Positions 50,241 through 59,407 are shown, numbered from the stretch's first letter. The stretch is DNA of 64,000 nucleotides from SHYQ01 sp041674525 (GCA_041674525.1 JBAYVN010000005.1:4974-68973), one strand, 5' to 3'. A program made the numbers and translations. Notes: generated from the sequence alone by a model not told the origin.

Positions 50241-51143
50241 ATGCTGATGGGGTTGACGATCGTCGCGGTGGCGGCGCTGTCCACGTGCGTGGCGTTCTCC
50301 GCGTTCTATCTCGCCGACGCGATGACCCGATCCAAGCGTCACCGCGTGCAGGGCACCCCGGCCGACCTCGGTCTCCGCTACGAAGAAGTGCAGTTCCTGA
50401 CCGCCGACCGCCTGACGCTGCGGGGCTGGTTCCTCGAATCCCCCGGCGCTCGCGCCACCGTCATCCTCGTCCACGACATCGAGGCCACGCGGGCCGATCC
50501 CGCGCGGGGGCTGCTTAACCTGACGCGTGACTACGTGCGGCGCGGCATCTCCGTCTTCACCTTCGACCTGCGCGGGCACGGAGAGTCGGCCGGTCGGCGC
50601 GACAGCTTCGGCGGGAACGAGCGCCTGGACGTGCTGGCGGCCGTCGCCTTCGTGCGCCGCCGGTCGGGAGCGCAACCGGTGCTGCTGCACGGCTTCGGCT
50701 TCGGCGCCGCGCTCACCCTGTCGGCAGCAGCGCGCCACTCGGATGTCACCGCTGTGGTCGCCGACTCCTCGTTCCTGACGATGCGCGCATACCTGCGCAT
50801 GCGCTGGCACCACGTCCCGGCCCCGCTCTTCGCGCTTGCGGGCGTGATCACACGCCGCGTCTACCACGCGAACATGGATGCGCTCCAGCCCGTGCGGTCC
50901 ATCGCCCAGGTCACCGTGCCCGTGCTCCTCGTGCACAACGAGGGCGACGAGCGCGTCCCCGCGACGCACACGCTCAACCTCGCCGCCGCGTCGCTGGACG
51001 GGCGCGACGAGGTGTGGGTGCTCCCGGACGGCCGCGGGCACGCCACGGCGTACGCGGAGGTGCCGGAGGCGTACATGCGGCGCCTCCAGGAATTCATCGA
51101 GCAGGTCACGCCCTCGCGCGTGCTTGCCGTCCAGGCCGGATAG
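50241..51143 (+). CDS. Alpha/beta-hydrolase-fold membrane-anchored protein lacking the nucleophile serine
   Basis: 300 aa from ATG 50241. A signal anchor (about 5-25) is followed by an alpha/beta hydrolase domain: VILVHDIEATR, FDLRGHGESAG, the nucleophile elbow, VLLVHNEGDERVP (D236) and PDGRGHATAY (H267). The elbow, normally GxSxG, reads GFGFG (151-155), with Gly153 at the serine position; codons are GGC TTC GGC TTC GGC. Asp and His are kept. It may be a non-catalytic homologue or use another mechanism. It is followed by a P1 peptidase 13 bp downstream. Confidence 0.85.
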   Translation: MLMGLTIVAVAALSTCVAFSAFYLADAMTRSKRHRVQGTPADLGLRYEEVQFLTADRLTLRGWFLESPGARATVILVHDIEATRADPARGLLNLTRDYVRRGISVFTFDLRGHGESAGRRDSFGGNERLDVLAAVAFVRRRSGAQPVLLHGFGFGAALTLSAAARHSDVTAVVADSSFLTMRAYLRMRWHHVPAPLFALAGVITRRVYHANMDALQPVRSIAQVTVPVLLVHNEGDERVPATHTLNLAAASLDGRDEVWVLPDGRGHATAYAEVPEAYMRRLQEFIEQVTPSRVLAVQAG

Positions 51144-51156
51144 CCGGCCCGGTCGC

Positions 51157-52191
51157 ATGCCCGTCCGCGACGCCATCACCGACGTTCGCGGCATCCGCGT
51201 CGGTCACTGGACGGACCGCCGCGCGGTCACCGGCTGCACCGTGATCCTCTGCCCCCCCGGCACCGTCGGCGGTGTCGACGTGCGCGGGGCCGCGCCCGGC
51301 ACGCGGGAGACGGACCTGCTCCGCCCCGGGAACCTCGTCGAGGAGGTGCACGCCATCGTCCTCAGTGGCGGGTCGGCGTTCGGGCTGGAGGCGGCGACGG
51401 GTGTGATGCATGCCCTGGCCGAGCAGGGCATCGGCTTCGAGGTGGGGCGGGCCCGTGTGCCGATCGTGCCCGCGGCGATCCTGATGGACCTGAACACCGG
51501 GCGGCTCGCCTGGCCGGACGCCGAGGCCGGCCGGCGCGCCGTGGAGCGAGCCACCGGCGGCGCCGTGGCGCAGGGCTCCGTCGGCGCCGGCACCGGGGCG
51601 ACCGTCGCCAAGCTCGGCGGGCCCGAGCGCGCCCTGAAGGGCGGGATCGGCACCGCGAGCGAGGTCCTGGGCACGGGCGTGGTGGTCGGCGCGATCGCCG
51701 CGGTGAACGCGGTGGGCTCGATCCGCGACGGGCGCACCGGCGAGGTGATCGCGGCCCCGCGCGGTGACCGCTCGGGCTTCCTCGACGTAGACGGGCTGCT
51801 GCGCACCGGCCGGGGGCGCCGGCGGGCTGCGGATGACGCCGCCGCGCATCCCGCCGAGGAGCGCGCGGAGAACACCACGATCGCCGTGGTGGCGACGAAT
51901 GCCGCGCTCACGAAGACGCAGGTCAACCGCATCGCCACCGTGGCGCACGATGGCTTCGCACGGGCGATCTGGCCCGTGCACACGCGGGGGGACGGGGACG
52001 TGATCTTCGCGCTGGCCACGGGCGAGCACCCCGTTGAGGCCGACGAATACCCGGCGATCGAGGCGATGTGCACGCTGGTCATCGAGCGCGCGGTGATCGC
52101 CGGCGTGCGCGCCGCGACCGGGCTGGGGGGCGTTCCCTCGGCCGCCGAATGGGCGGCAAGCAGCGGCAGGAGGCGCCCACGCGCGCGTTGA
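51157..52191 (+). CDS. P1-family (DmpA/BapA-like) aminopeptidase
   Basis: 344 aa. N-terminal nucleophile peptidase family S58. It begins AITDVRGIRVGHWTDRRAVTG, then the GGVDVRGAAPGTRETDLL and LSGGSAFGLEAATGV segments, with the autoprocessing region ENTTIAVVATNAALTKTQ that supplies the new N-terminal Thr/Ser. Members release N-terminal D- or L-Ala residues, or beta-amino acids, after self-cleavage into two chains. There is no signal peptide, so it is cytosolic. It is cotranscribed with the serine-less hydrolase. Confidence 0.9.
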   Translation: MPVRDAITDVRGIRVGHWTDRRAVTGCTVILCPPGTVGGVDVRGAAPGTRETDLLRPGNLVEEVHAIVLSGGSAFGLEAATGVMHALAEQGIGFEVGRARVPIVPAAILMDLNTGRLAWPDAEAGRRAVERATGGAVAQGSVGAGTGATVAKLGGPERALKGGIGTASEVLGTGVVVGAIAAVNAVGSIRDGRTGEVIAAPRGDRSGFLDVDGLLRTGRGRRRAADDAAAHPAEERAENTTIAVVATNAALTKTQVNRIATVAHDGFARAIWPVHTRGDGDVIFALATGEHPVEADEYPAIEAMCTLVIERAVIAGVRAATGLGGVPSAAEWAASSGRRRPRAR

Positions 52192-52409
52192 CTTGTTTTC
52201 TATACTGAGCGTGCTGAGACTGGCAGCACGGCCGCGACCCGACCCCTGACCCCCTCGGGCAGCAAGTCGCCCCGGCCGGAACCCACGATCAGCAGAGACG
52301 AGTTCGACTGAGCAGGCGGCGTGCGATGAAGTGCGCCGTGACAGGAAGCAACGTCCGAACGAGGCAACGACCGCTTGGATCCATTGCGAGACCGAGACGG
52401 AGGCCCCCG
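52192..52409 (+). promoter_or_regulatory. Long leader of panB with TATACT -10
   Basis: TATACT (52201-52206) is the best -10 in the gap but has no properly spaced -35; TTGACT lies only seven bases before it. The transcript would have a leader of about 200 nt with a GTGCTG/CAGCAC hairpin near its start (52211-52229) and ends in GGAGG (52399-52403) before GTG 52410. I recognise no riboswitch in it. Confidence 0.4.
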
Positions 52410-53330
52410 GTGACTGCGAAGCCCGTGACCGTCCTTGACCTGCAGCGCATGCGCGAGCAGGGCAAACCCATCACCATGCTCACCGCCTACGACTACCCGA
52501 CCGCGAAGGCCGCGGACGATGCCGGCATCCCCATCCTCCTCGTGGGGGACTCGCTCGGCATGGTCGTGCTCGGCTATGACTCCACCGTGCCGGTGACCGT
52601 GGACGACATGGTCCACCACGGCAAGGCCGTGGTGCGCGGAGCGAAGCGCGCCCACGTCGTCGTCGACATGCCGTTCGGCTCGTACCAGACCGGGTGGCAG
52701 GACGCGCTGCGCAACGCGACGCGCATCATGCAGGAGACCGGGTGCGGCTCCGTGAAGCTGGAGGGCGGCGTCCGCTCCGCGGAGACGGTCCGCCACCTCG
52801 TGGAGGCGGGCATCCCCGTGATGGGGCACATCGGCCTCACGCCCCAGTCGGTGAACGCGTTCGGCGGCTTCCGCGTGCAGGGCAAGACCCCGCGCGACGC
52901 CGTGCACCTGATCGGCGACGCGAAGGCGCTCGCCGAGGCGGGGGCGTACGCGATCGTCCTCGAGCTGGTGCCGACGGCACTGGCCCACATGATCACCCAG
53001 CGCGTCGCCGTGCCGACCATCGGCATCGGCGCGGGGCCCTTCTGCTCCGGGCAGGTGCAGGTGGTGCACGACATCCTCGGCCTGTACGACGGCGTCCAGC
53101 CGAGGCACGCGCGCCGCTTCGGCGAGATCGGCGAGGCGACCCGTGCCGCCATGCTTGCCTACCGCGCGGCGGTGGAGGCCGGCACGTTCCCCACGGCCAA
53201 CGAGTCGTTTTACATGGACGAGCACGCGCTGGAGCTCATCCGCCAGATGACGCCATCCAGCGAGCAGGACATGAGCGAGGCCGAGCGGGTGCTGCGTGAC
53301 CTGGAGGACTCGCCCACGCGCAGCGAGTAG
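52410..53330 (+). CDS. panB: 3-methyl-2-oxobutanoate hydroxymethyltransferase (ketopantoate hydroxymethyltransferase)
   Basis: 306 aa from GTG 52410 behind GGAGG with six-base spacing; the frame extends upstream without similarity. It makes ketopantoate from alpha-ketoisovalerate and methylene-THF in pantothenate synthesis. Signatures are ITMLTAYDYPTAKAADDAGI, LLVGDSLGMVVLGYDSTVPV, VVVDMPFGSY, SVKLEGG, GHIGLTPQSVNAFGG and the catalytic Glu in IVLELVP. panC follows at 28 bp; panD and panE are absent from the window. Confidence 0.96.
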   Translation: MTAKPVTVLDLQRMREQGKPITMLTAYDYPTAKAADDAGIPILLVGDSLGMVVLGYDSTVPVTVDDMVHHGKAVVRGAKRAHVVVDMPFGSYQTGWQDALRNATRIMQETGCGSVKLEGGVRSAETVRHLVEAGIPVMGHIGLTPQSVNAFGGFRVQGKTPRDAVHLIGDAKALAEAGAYAIVLELVPTALAHMITQRVAVPTIGIGAGPFCSGQVQVVHDILGLYDGVQPRHARRFGEIGEATRAAMLAYRAAVEAGTFPTANESFYMDEHALELIRQMTPSSEQDMSEAERVLRDLEDSPTRSE

Positions 53331-53358
53331 CCTCGCGGCGTTCAGGGGCACACCCCGC

Positions 53359-54198
53359 ATGCAGATCGCCCGCACCGTCGCCGAGTACCGCGCGCTCCGC
53401 TCCGCGCAGCCGGGGCCGGTTGGCCTCGTCCCGACGATGGGCTATCTCCACAAGGGGCATCGATCGCTGATGCGTCGCGCGCGCACCGAGTGCGCCACGG
53501 TGGTCGCGACGATCTTCGTGAACCCCACGCAGTTCGGTCCCAACGAGGACTTCACGCGCTATCCCCGCGACGAGGCCCGCGACTTCGCGATCTGCGCCGC
53601 CGAGGGCGTGGACATCCTCTTCGTCCCGGCGGTGGAGGAGATGTACCCGGCGGGCGCCGAGACCACGGTCAGCGTCGGATCGCTCTCGCGCATCCTCGAG
53701 GGGGCCGCGCGCCCGGGGCACTTCGACGGGGTGACGACCGTGGTCGCCAAGCTCTTCGCCATCGCTCAGGCGGACCGCGGGTACTTCGGGCAGAAGGACG
53801 CGCAGCAGCTGATGGTGATCCGCCGCCTAGTGGTGGATCTCCGCGTCCCGACCGAGGTCATCGGCTGCCCCATCGTCCGCGAGCCCGACGGCCTCGCGCT
53901 GTCCTCTCGCAACGTCTACCTGTCGCCCGAGGAGCATGAGCAGGCGCTGTCGCTGTCGCGCGGCCTACGGGCCGCCGAGGCTGCCTGGGCCGACGGCGTG
54001 CGCGACGCGGAGTCGCTCCGCCGCCGCGTACGGGAGGAGATCGAGGCGCAGCCGCTGGCGAACATCGACTACGTCTCGCTGGCGGACCAGCGCACGCTGG
54101 CGGAACTCACGGGGCCGGTGAGGGCGCCCGCGTTGCTCTCGCTCGCGGTGCGCTTCGGCGCCACGCGGCTGATCGACAACACGTTGCTGGAGCCATAA
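53359..54198 (+). CDS. panC: Pantothenate synthetase (pantoate-beta-alanine ligase)
   Basis: 279 aa. It condenses pantoate and beta-alanine using ATP. The HIGH-type motif is PTMGYLHKGHRSLMR, with IFVNPTQFGPNEDFTRYPR, the GYFGQKDAQQLMVIRR region and the KMSKS-like LALSSRNVYLSPEE. Start is ATG 53359. It is the second gene of panBC. Confidence 0.96.
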   Translation: MQIARTVAEYRALRSAQPGPVGLVPTMGYLHKGHRSLMRRARTECATVVATIFVNPTQFGPNEDFTRYPRDEARDFAICAAEGVDILFVPAVEEMYPAGAETTVSVGSLSRILEGAARPGHFDGVTTVVAKLFAIAQADRGYFGQKDAQQLMVIRRLVVDLRVPTEVIGCPIVREPDGLALSSRNVYLSPEEHEQALSLSRGLRAAEAAWADGVRDAESLRRRVREEIEAQPLANIDYVSLADQRTLAELTGPVRAPALLSLAVRFGATRLIDNTLLEP

Positions 54199-54236
54199 CT
54201 CGTCGTCCGAGCCGGTTCCGGGAGCGCCTCGACACT

Positions 54237-54244
54237 GCTAGCAT
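54237..54244 (+). promoter_or_regulatory. Extended -10 promoter of the yebC-ruvCA group
   Basis: TGC-TAGCAT (hexamer 54239-54244). The leader to GTG 54342 is about 90 nt, with GGGGGAG shortly before the start. Confidence 0.45.
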
Positions 54245-54341
54245 GTACGGGAACATGACGAGCGACTTGCCCGCGCGCGCATCGGTACGCGCGCTGCACG
54301 GGGCCGCTCCAGTTATCGCGTGGGTTGCAGGGGGAGACAGC

Positions 54342-55091
54342 GTGTCCGGTCACTCCAAGTGGTCGTCCATCAAGCACAAGAAGGCGGCGACCGACGCCAA
54401 GAAGGGGCAGATCTTCACCAAGATCGCCCGTGACATCACCATGGCCGCGCGCCACGGCGACGCCAACCCGGAGATGAACCCGTCGCTGCGCCTCGCCATC
54501 CAGAAGGCGAAGCAGGCGAACATGCCGAACGACAACATCGACCGGGCGATCAAGCGCGCGACCGGCGCCGGCGATGCCGACCTGCTGCAGGAGATCACGT
54601 ACGAGGGCTACGGCCCCGGCGGCACTGCGGTCATGGTCGAGGTGGTCACGGACAACCGGAACCGCACCGTGGCGGACCTGCGCATGGCGTTCTCCCGCAA
54701 CGGCGGCACGCTGGCCGACAATGGCGCCGTCGCCTGGCAGTTCGACAACCGTGGCGTGATCACCATCGACACCACGAAGGCCGATGCCGATGAGGTCCAG
54801 CTCGCCGCGATCGAGGCCGGCGCGCTCGACGTCGACGTGTCGGAGGGCCTGGTGGAGGTCTACACGGAGCCCGGCGAGCTGCACCCGGTCCGCGAGGCGC
54901 TGGAGCAGGCGGGCATCGTCATCGAGAACGCCGAGGTCGCGAAGGTGCCGCAGAACAAGGTGCACCTGGACGAGAAGCACGCGCTGACCGCATTGAAGCT
55001 CTTCGACTGGCTCGAGGACCTCGACGACGTGTCGCGCGTGTTCTCCAACGCCGAGATCGACGACGAGGTGCTGGAGGCGGCAGCCGGTTAG
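54342..55091 (+). CDS. yebC: YebC/PmpR-family probable transcriptional regulator
   Basis: 249 aa from GTG 54342, which yields the near-invariant N-terminus (V)SGHSKWSSIKHKKAATDAKK; GGGGGAG precedes it. The remainder follows the family: FTKIARDITMAARHGDANPE, EGYGPGGTAVMVEVVTDNRNR, LADNGAVAWQFD. YebC proteins bind DNA in some reports and, more recently, have been tied to translation of difficult sequences. It precedes ruvC as in very many bacteria. Confidence 0.95.
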   Translation: MSGHSKWSSIKHKKAATDAKKGQIFTKIARDITMAARHGDANPEMNPSLRLAIQKAKQANMPNDNIDRAIKRATGAGDADLLQEITYEGYGPGGTAVMVEVVTDNRNRTVADLRMAFSRNGGTLADNGAVAWQFDNRGVITIDTTKADADEVQLAAIEAGALDVDVSEGLVEVYTEPGELHPVREALEQAGIVIENAEVAKVPQNKVHLDEKHALTALKLFDWLEDLDDVSRVFSNAEIDDEVLEAAAG

Positions 55092-55142
55092 CCCGCTGCC
55101 CCGACTGGCGGCTCGCCCGGAACCAGGGTTTGGGGAGGCGAG

Positions 55143-55667
55143 ATGCCCGAACCGCGATCGGCGGCACTGCCCCTCCGGGTGCTCGGCATCGACCCCGGTC
55201 TCGCGGTCACCGGCTACGCCGTCGTGGACGAGCGCGGATCGGGCGGGACGCTGGTCACCAGCGGCACCGTGAAGTCCACCTCGAAGATGCCGCGCGCGGA
55301 TCGGCTGGGTCGTATCTTCGACGCCACGCGCGCGCTGATCGCCGAGTTCGCCCCGCACGAGGTCGCCATCGAGCAGCAGTTCGTGAACGAGAACGTGCGC
55401 AGTGCCATGGTCGTGGGCGAGGCGCGCGCCGCCGCGATGATCGCCGCCTCCGTCTCCGGACTCCCGGTCTTCGAGTTCCCGCCCACCTCGGTGAAGGAGG
55501 CGGTCACCGGCTGGGGCGGAGCGCCAAAGACGCAGGTGGCGCAGATGGTCCTGGTCCACCTCGGGCTGAGCGAGGTGGCCGGGACCACGGACGTCACGGA
55601 CGCCATCGCCGTCGCGCTGGCGCGGATCGCCGACGCGCGGATGGAGATCGCGATGGCGCGCCGGTGA
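55143..55667 (+). CDS. ruvC: Crossover junction endodeoxyribonuclease RuvC
   Basis: 174 aa. This Holliday-junction resolvase has catalytic acids in VLGIDPGLAVTGYAV (Asp), VAIEQQFVNENVRSAM (Glu) and the C-terminal TDVTDAIAVALA. The start is ATG 55143 with GGGGAGG. Its TGA overlaps the ruvA GTG (GTGA), so the two are coupled. Confidence 0.96.
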   Translation: MPEPRSAALPLRVLGIDPGLAVTGYAVVDERGSGGTLVTSGTVKSTSKMPRADRLGRIFDATRALIAEFAPHEVAIEQQFVNENVRSAMVVGEARAAAMIAASVSGLPVFEFPPTSVKEAVTGWGGAPKTQVAQMVLVHLGLSEVAGTTDVTDAIAVALARIADARMEIAMARR

Positions 55668-56293
55668 TCGCGGCGCTGCGCGGCACGGTGACGCACTGGG
55701 ACGACGCCACCTCGACCGCGTGGATCGAGGTGCAGGGCGTCACCTACGAGGTGCGCATCCCCGCGTTCGCCGCGGAGTGGATCGAGTCCGTGCGCGACGA
55801 GCCGGAGACGCGCATCTTCACCTACTACCACGTCTCGGAGCGGAACCCGCAGCCGCTAATCATCGGCTTCCCGGACCTGGCCGCACGCGACTTCTTCCGC
55901 AAGTTCATCGAGGTGCCGGACGTCGGCCCGGTGAAGGCGGTGCGTGCGCTGACGTTCCCGGTATCCGAGATCGCCCGCTGGATCGAGGCCGAGGACGTGA
56001 AGGCGATCCAGCAGCTGCCCGGCATCGGGCAGCGGCTGTCGCAAACGATCGTCGCGCAGCTCGCCGGGAAGCTGACGCTGGACGCACTCGCCCCGGCGGC
56101 GGGCAGCGGTCGCGCGGCGGGCGCCGGAGACCGCTCCGGCGTGCGCGAGGATGCCATCGAGGCGCTCGTCGCGTTGCAGTACACGCGCCGCGAGGCGGAG
56201 CGCGGCGTCATGGAGGCGATGCGCGCTCATCCCGGCATAGACGCGCTGGAGGATCTGATCCGCGTCGTGCTCGAGCAGCGGTCTCAGGCGTAG
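55664..56293 (+). CDS. ruvA: Holliday junction DNA helicase subunit RuvA
   Basis: 209 aa from GTG 55664. An OB-fold N-terminal domain (VIAALRGTVTHWDD) is followed by two helix-hairpin-helix motifs (VPDVGPVKAVRAL and LPGIGQRLSQTIV) and a RuvB-binding C-terminal domain (EDAIEALVALQYTRREAERGV). It tetramerises on Holliday junctions. ruvB is not adjacent, unlike the usual ruvCAB order; a GGDEF gene occupies the next position two bases later. Confidence 0.95.
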   Translation: MIAALRGTVTHWDDATSTAWIEVQGVTYEVRIPAFAAEWIESVRDEPETRIFTYYHVSERNPQPLIIGFPDLAARDFFRKFIEVPDVGPVKAVRALTFPVSEIARWIEAEDVKAIQQLPGIGQRLSQTIVAQLAGKLTLDALAPAAGSGRAAGAGDRSGVREDAIEALVALQYTRREAERGVMEAMRAHPGIDALEDLIRVVLEQRSQA

Positions 56294-56295
56294 CC

Positions 56296-57090
56296 ATGCG
56301 CTACCAGGTGCGCCGGAACTGGCCGCTGCTGACGGGGATCGGTGGCGGTGCACTGATCCTCGCGGCGCTGCCGGTGTTGGGCGCGGCGTTCCCGCTCGCG
56401 CTGGCGCTCGCGGCACTGGCGGCGATCGCGGGGCTCGGCGGGCAGGTACTGCTCCAGAGCCACACGGGGATCATCCGCGAGCGGAGGCTGGTGGCTACCG
56501 CCGCCGACCTGCGCGTCGCCACGGCCCAGCTGGAGCGCCTCGCGACCATCGACCCGCTGACCGGCGTGCGGAACCGGCGCGCGTTTGCGGAGGCGCTCGG
56601 TACGGAGTTCCGGCGCGCGCAACGCTACGGGCGCGACCTCTCCGTGGTCATGATCGACATCGACGACTTCAAGCGCGCAAACGACGAGGGCGGGCACCTC
56701 TTCGGTGACCATGTCCTGCGCCGAACGGCCGAGGTGATCGCGCGCAACACGCGCGAGTCGGACGTGGTCGCACGCTACGGCGGCGAGGAGTTCGTGCTCA
56801 TGCTCCCAGAGACCGACGAGGCGGGAGCGGCGGCGGTCGCCGAGAAGCTGCTGCGCGCCATCGAGGCCCTCGAATACCGCTCGCCGGAGTACCCCGCTGC
56901 GGGCGCGCCCCCGTACCGGGTGACGCTCTCCGCGGGCCTCTCGTGCGGGCCGGTGCTGCCCGAGCAGGACGAGACGGAACTGGTGCGGCGCGCCGACGCG
57001 GCGCTCTACGCGGCAAAGGCTGCGGGCAAGAACCGCGCGCACCGCTGGGTCGCGACCGGCTCCATCGAGGTTCCGCAAACTTCGTCGTAG
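56296..57090 (+). CDS. Diguanylate cyclase (GGDEF domain) with two membrane helices
   Basis: 264 aa. Two hydrophobic segments at about 9-32 and 35-52 are followed by a short linker helix and a GGDEF domain: TIDPLTGVRNRRAF, VVMIDIDDFKRAND, GGHLFGDHVLRR, and GGEEF as the active-site loop. The inhibitory I-site RxxD (RESD) lies five residues before GGEEF, so feedback inhibition by c-di-GMP is expected. There is no sensory domain. It is the last gene behind yebC-ruvC-ruvA, two bases after ruvA. Confidence 0.92.
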   Translation: MRYQVRRNWPLLTGIGGGALILAALPVLGAAFPLALALAALAAIAGLGGQVLLQSHTGIIRERRLVATAADLRVATAQLERLATIDPLTGVRNRRAFAEALGTEFRRAQRYGRDLSVVMIDIDDFKRANDEGGHLFGDHVLRRTAEVIARNTRESDVVARYGGEEFVLMLPETDEAGAAAVAEKLLRAIEALEYRSPEYPAAGAPPYRVTLSAGLSCGPVLPEQDETELVRRADAALYAAKAAGKNRAHRWVATGSIEVPQTSS

Positions 57091-57145
57091 CCGCCGCGCC
57101 GGCGTGGCTTCGAGCAGCACATGTGTGCTATCCGGGTTCGATCGC

Positions 57146-57170
57146 GCTACACTGGACGGGCAGCAGGGAG
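57146..57170 (+). promoter_or_regulatory. Promoter -10 and ribosome site of uvrB
   Basis: TACACT (57148-57153) and a GGGAG ribosome site (57165-57169) before GTG 57176. No convincing -35 and no visible SOS box. Confidence 0.5.
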
Positions 57171-57175
57171 CCCCG

Positions 57176-59290
57176 GTGACCGCGATCGACCGTCCGCCCG
57201 CAGAACGTCCAGCCGCGCAGGCGCGGCCCTTCGAGCTGGTCTCGGACTTCCAGATGACGGGCGACCAGCCGCAGGCGGTCGCAGCGCTCCTGGCCGGCCT
57301 GCAGCGCGGCGAGCGTGCCCAGACGCTCCTCGGCGCGACGGGGACGGGCAAGACGTTCGCGATGGCGAACATCGTCGCGCAGTACCAGCGACCCACGCTG
57401 GTGCTCGCGCCCAACCGCACGCTCGCGGCGCAGCTGGCGCAGGAGTTCCGCGAGTTCTTCCCCCGCAACGCCGTCGAGTACTTCGTCTCGTACTACGACT
57501 ACTACCAGCCCGAGGCGTACATCCCGCGCAGCGACACCTACATCGCCAAGGACGCGGACATCAACGACGAGATCGACAAGCTGCGGCACGCCGCGACGAA
57601 GGCGCTGTTCGAGCGCCGCGACACGATCATCGTCGCGTCGATCTCGTGCATCTACGGCCTCGGCGAGCCGGGGGAGTACCAGTCCTTCGTCGCGTACCTG
57701 TACCGGGGGCGGCACGTCAACCGCAACTCGCTGGTGCGCCAGCTGGTTGCGATGCAGTACGCGCGCAACGACCTCAACCTGGTGCGCGGCACGTTCCGCG
57801 TGCGCGGCGACTCGATCACGATCTTCCCGGCGTACGAGGACCTGGCGGTGCGGGTGGACTTCTTCGGCGACGAGGTGGAGCGCATCGCGACGCTGGACCC
57901 GCTCACCGGCGAGATCCTCGGCGAGGCGGAGCAGGTCGCGGTCTACCCCGCGAAGCACTTCGTGACGTCCGAGGACCACATGGAGCGCGCGATCACGTCG
58001 ATCCAGGAGGAGCTCGAGGAGCGCCTCGCGCAGTTCCGCCGCGAGGGCAAGATCCTGGAGGCGGCGCGCCTGGAGGAGCGCACGAAGTACGACCTGGAGA
58101 CGATGCGCGAGGTCGGATACTGCTCCGGCATTGAGAACTACTCCCGTCACCTGGCGGGGCGCACGCCGGGCTCCACGCCGTGGACCCTCCTCGACTACTT
58201 CGCGGACGACTGGCTGCTGTTCATCGACGAGTCGCACATCGCCGTGCCGCAGGCGCGGGGCATGTTCGAGGGCGACCGCGCGCGCAAGCAGACCCTGGTC
58301 GACTACGGCTTCCGCCTGCCGAGCGCAATGGACAACCGGCCGCTGAACTTCGCCGAGATCGAGCGCCACATCAACCAGGTGATCTTCTTCTCGGCGACCC
58401 CGGGCCCGTACGAGTTGGACGTCTCGACGCAGGTCGTGCAGCAGGTGATCCGCCCCACCGGCATCCTCGACCCGGAGGTCGAGGTCCGTCCGACGAAGGG
58501 CCAGATCGACGACCTGCTCGCAGAGGTGCAGGCGCGGACGGCGCGCAACGAGCGCACCCTGGTGACCACGCTGACCAAGAAGATGGCGGAGGATCTGAAC
58601 GACTACCTGCAGGAGATGGGCGTGAAGTCTATGTACCTGCACTCTGAGATCGACACGCTCGAGCGCATCGACATCCTGCGCGACCTGCGGCTCGGCGTGT
58701 ACGACGTGGTCGTGGGCATCAACCTCCTGCGCGAGGGCCTCGACCTGCCGGAGGTCTCGCTGGTGTGCATCCTCGACGCCGACAAGGAGGGCTATCTGCG
58801 GTCGGGCGGGTCGCTGATCCAGACGATGGGCCGCGCGGCGCGTCATCCCCTGGGGCGGGTGATCATGTATGCCGACCGGGTCACCGATTCCATGCGCTAC
58901 GCCTTGAGCGAGACAGAGCGCCGGCGTGCCATCCAGCGCGCCTACAACGAGGAGCACGGGATCACGCCGCTGGGCATCCAGAAGACGATCCGCGACATCG
59001 GCGATCGCCTGCGGCAGGTCGCCGAGGAGCCTGCGACGTACACGACCGCGGCGGACCTCCCGAAGGAGGAGATCGCGCGCATGATCGTAGAGATCGAGCG
59101 CCAGATGAAGCAGGCGGCGAAGGAGCTCGACTTCGAGCGCGCGGCGCTGCTCCGCGACCAGGTCGTCGAGCTGCGCCGCGAGCAGCAGGGCAACGGTGTC
59201 CCCGAGGCGCTGCAATCGCTCTCGCAGCAGACGCGCCGCCCCGACAAGCGCGCCCAGCGCGGCGGCCGCATGCGCCGCGGTCACAACTAG
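57176..59290 (+). CDS. uvrB: Excinuclease ABC subunit B
   Basis: 704 aa. It is the helicase-like damage-recognition subunit of nucleotide excision repair. Walker A GATGTGKTFAMAN, the beta-hairpin region YFVSYYDYYQPEAYIP, helicase motif II FIDESH, and motif V/VI REGLDLPEVSLVCILDADKEG and QTMGRAARH are all present. The C-terminal UVR motif (ERQMKQAAKELDFERAALLR) binds UvrC. The start is GTG 57176 preceded by GGGAG. A strong terminator follows 55 bases after the stop. Confidence 0.97.
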   Translation: MTAIDRPPAERPAAQARPFELVSDFQMTGDQPQAVAALLAGLQRGERAQTLLGATGTGKTFAMANIVAQYQRPTLVLAPNRTLAAQLAQEFREFFPRNAVEYFVSYYDYYQPEAYIPRSDTYIAKDADINDEIDKLRHAATKALFERRDTIIVASISCIYGLGEPGEYQSFVAYLYRGRHVNRNSLVRQLVAMQYARNDLNLVRGTFRVRGDSITIFPAYEDLAVRVDFFGDEVERIATLDPLTGEILGEAEQVAVYPAKHFVTSEDHMERAITSIQEELEERLAQFRREGKILEAARLEERTKYDLETMREVGYCSGIENYSRHLAGRTPGSTPWTLLDYFADDWLLFIDESHIAVPQARGMFEGDRARKQTLVDYGFRLPSAMDNRPLNFAEIERHINQVIFFSATPGPYELDVSTQVVQQVIRPTGILDPEVEVRPTKGQIDDLLAEVQARTARNERTLVTTLTKKMAEDLNDYLQEMGVKSMYLHSEIDTLERIDILRDLRLGVYDVVVGINLLREGLDLPEVSLVCILDADKEGYLRSGGSLIQTMGRAARHPLGRVIMYADRVTDSMRYALSETERRRAIQRAYNEEHGITPLGIQKTIRDIGDRLRQVAEEPATYTTAADLPKEEIARMIVEIERQMKQAAKELDFERAALLRDQVVELRREQQGNGVPEALQSLSQQTRRPDKRAQRGGRMRRGHN

Positions 59291-59344
59291 CGCGAACAGC
59301 GCCGCGGGTCACGCCGGGAACGTCGAGCGTGTCGAGGACACAGA

Positions 59345-59371
59345 AACGCCCCGGTTGCTGGCCGGGGCGTT
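59345..59371. terminator. Bidirectional terminator between uvrB and the candidate RNA
   Basis: A perfect 10-bp stem AACGCCCCGG (59345-59354) / CCGGGGCGTT (59362-59371) with a seven-base loop. It ends uvrB on the plus strand. Read on the minus strand it is followed by TCTGTG, so it could also end a leftward transcript. Confidence 0.8.
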
Positions 59372-59407
59372 CACGCTTGCGGATGGTCGTCACATGGCGC
59401 GTCCGCG

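Noticed and set aside
52188..52206. TTGACT and TATACT as a standard promoter for panB
   Set aside because: The two are only seven bases apart, so they cannot be a normal -35/-10 pair; only the -10 is kept, with low confidence.
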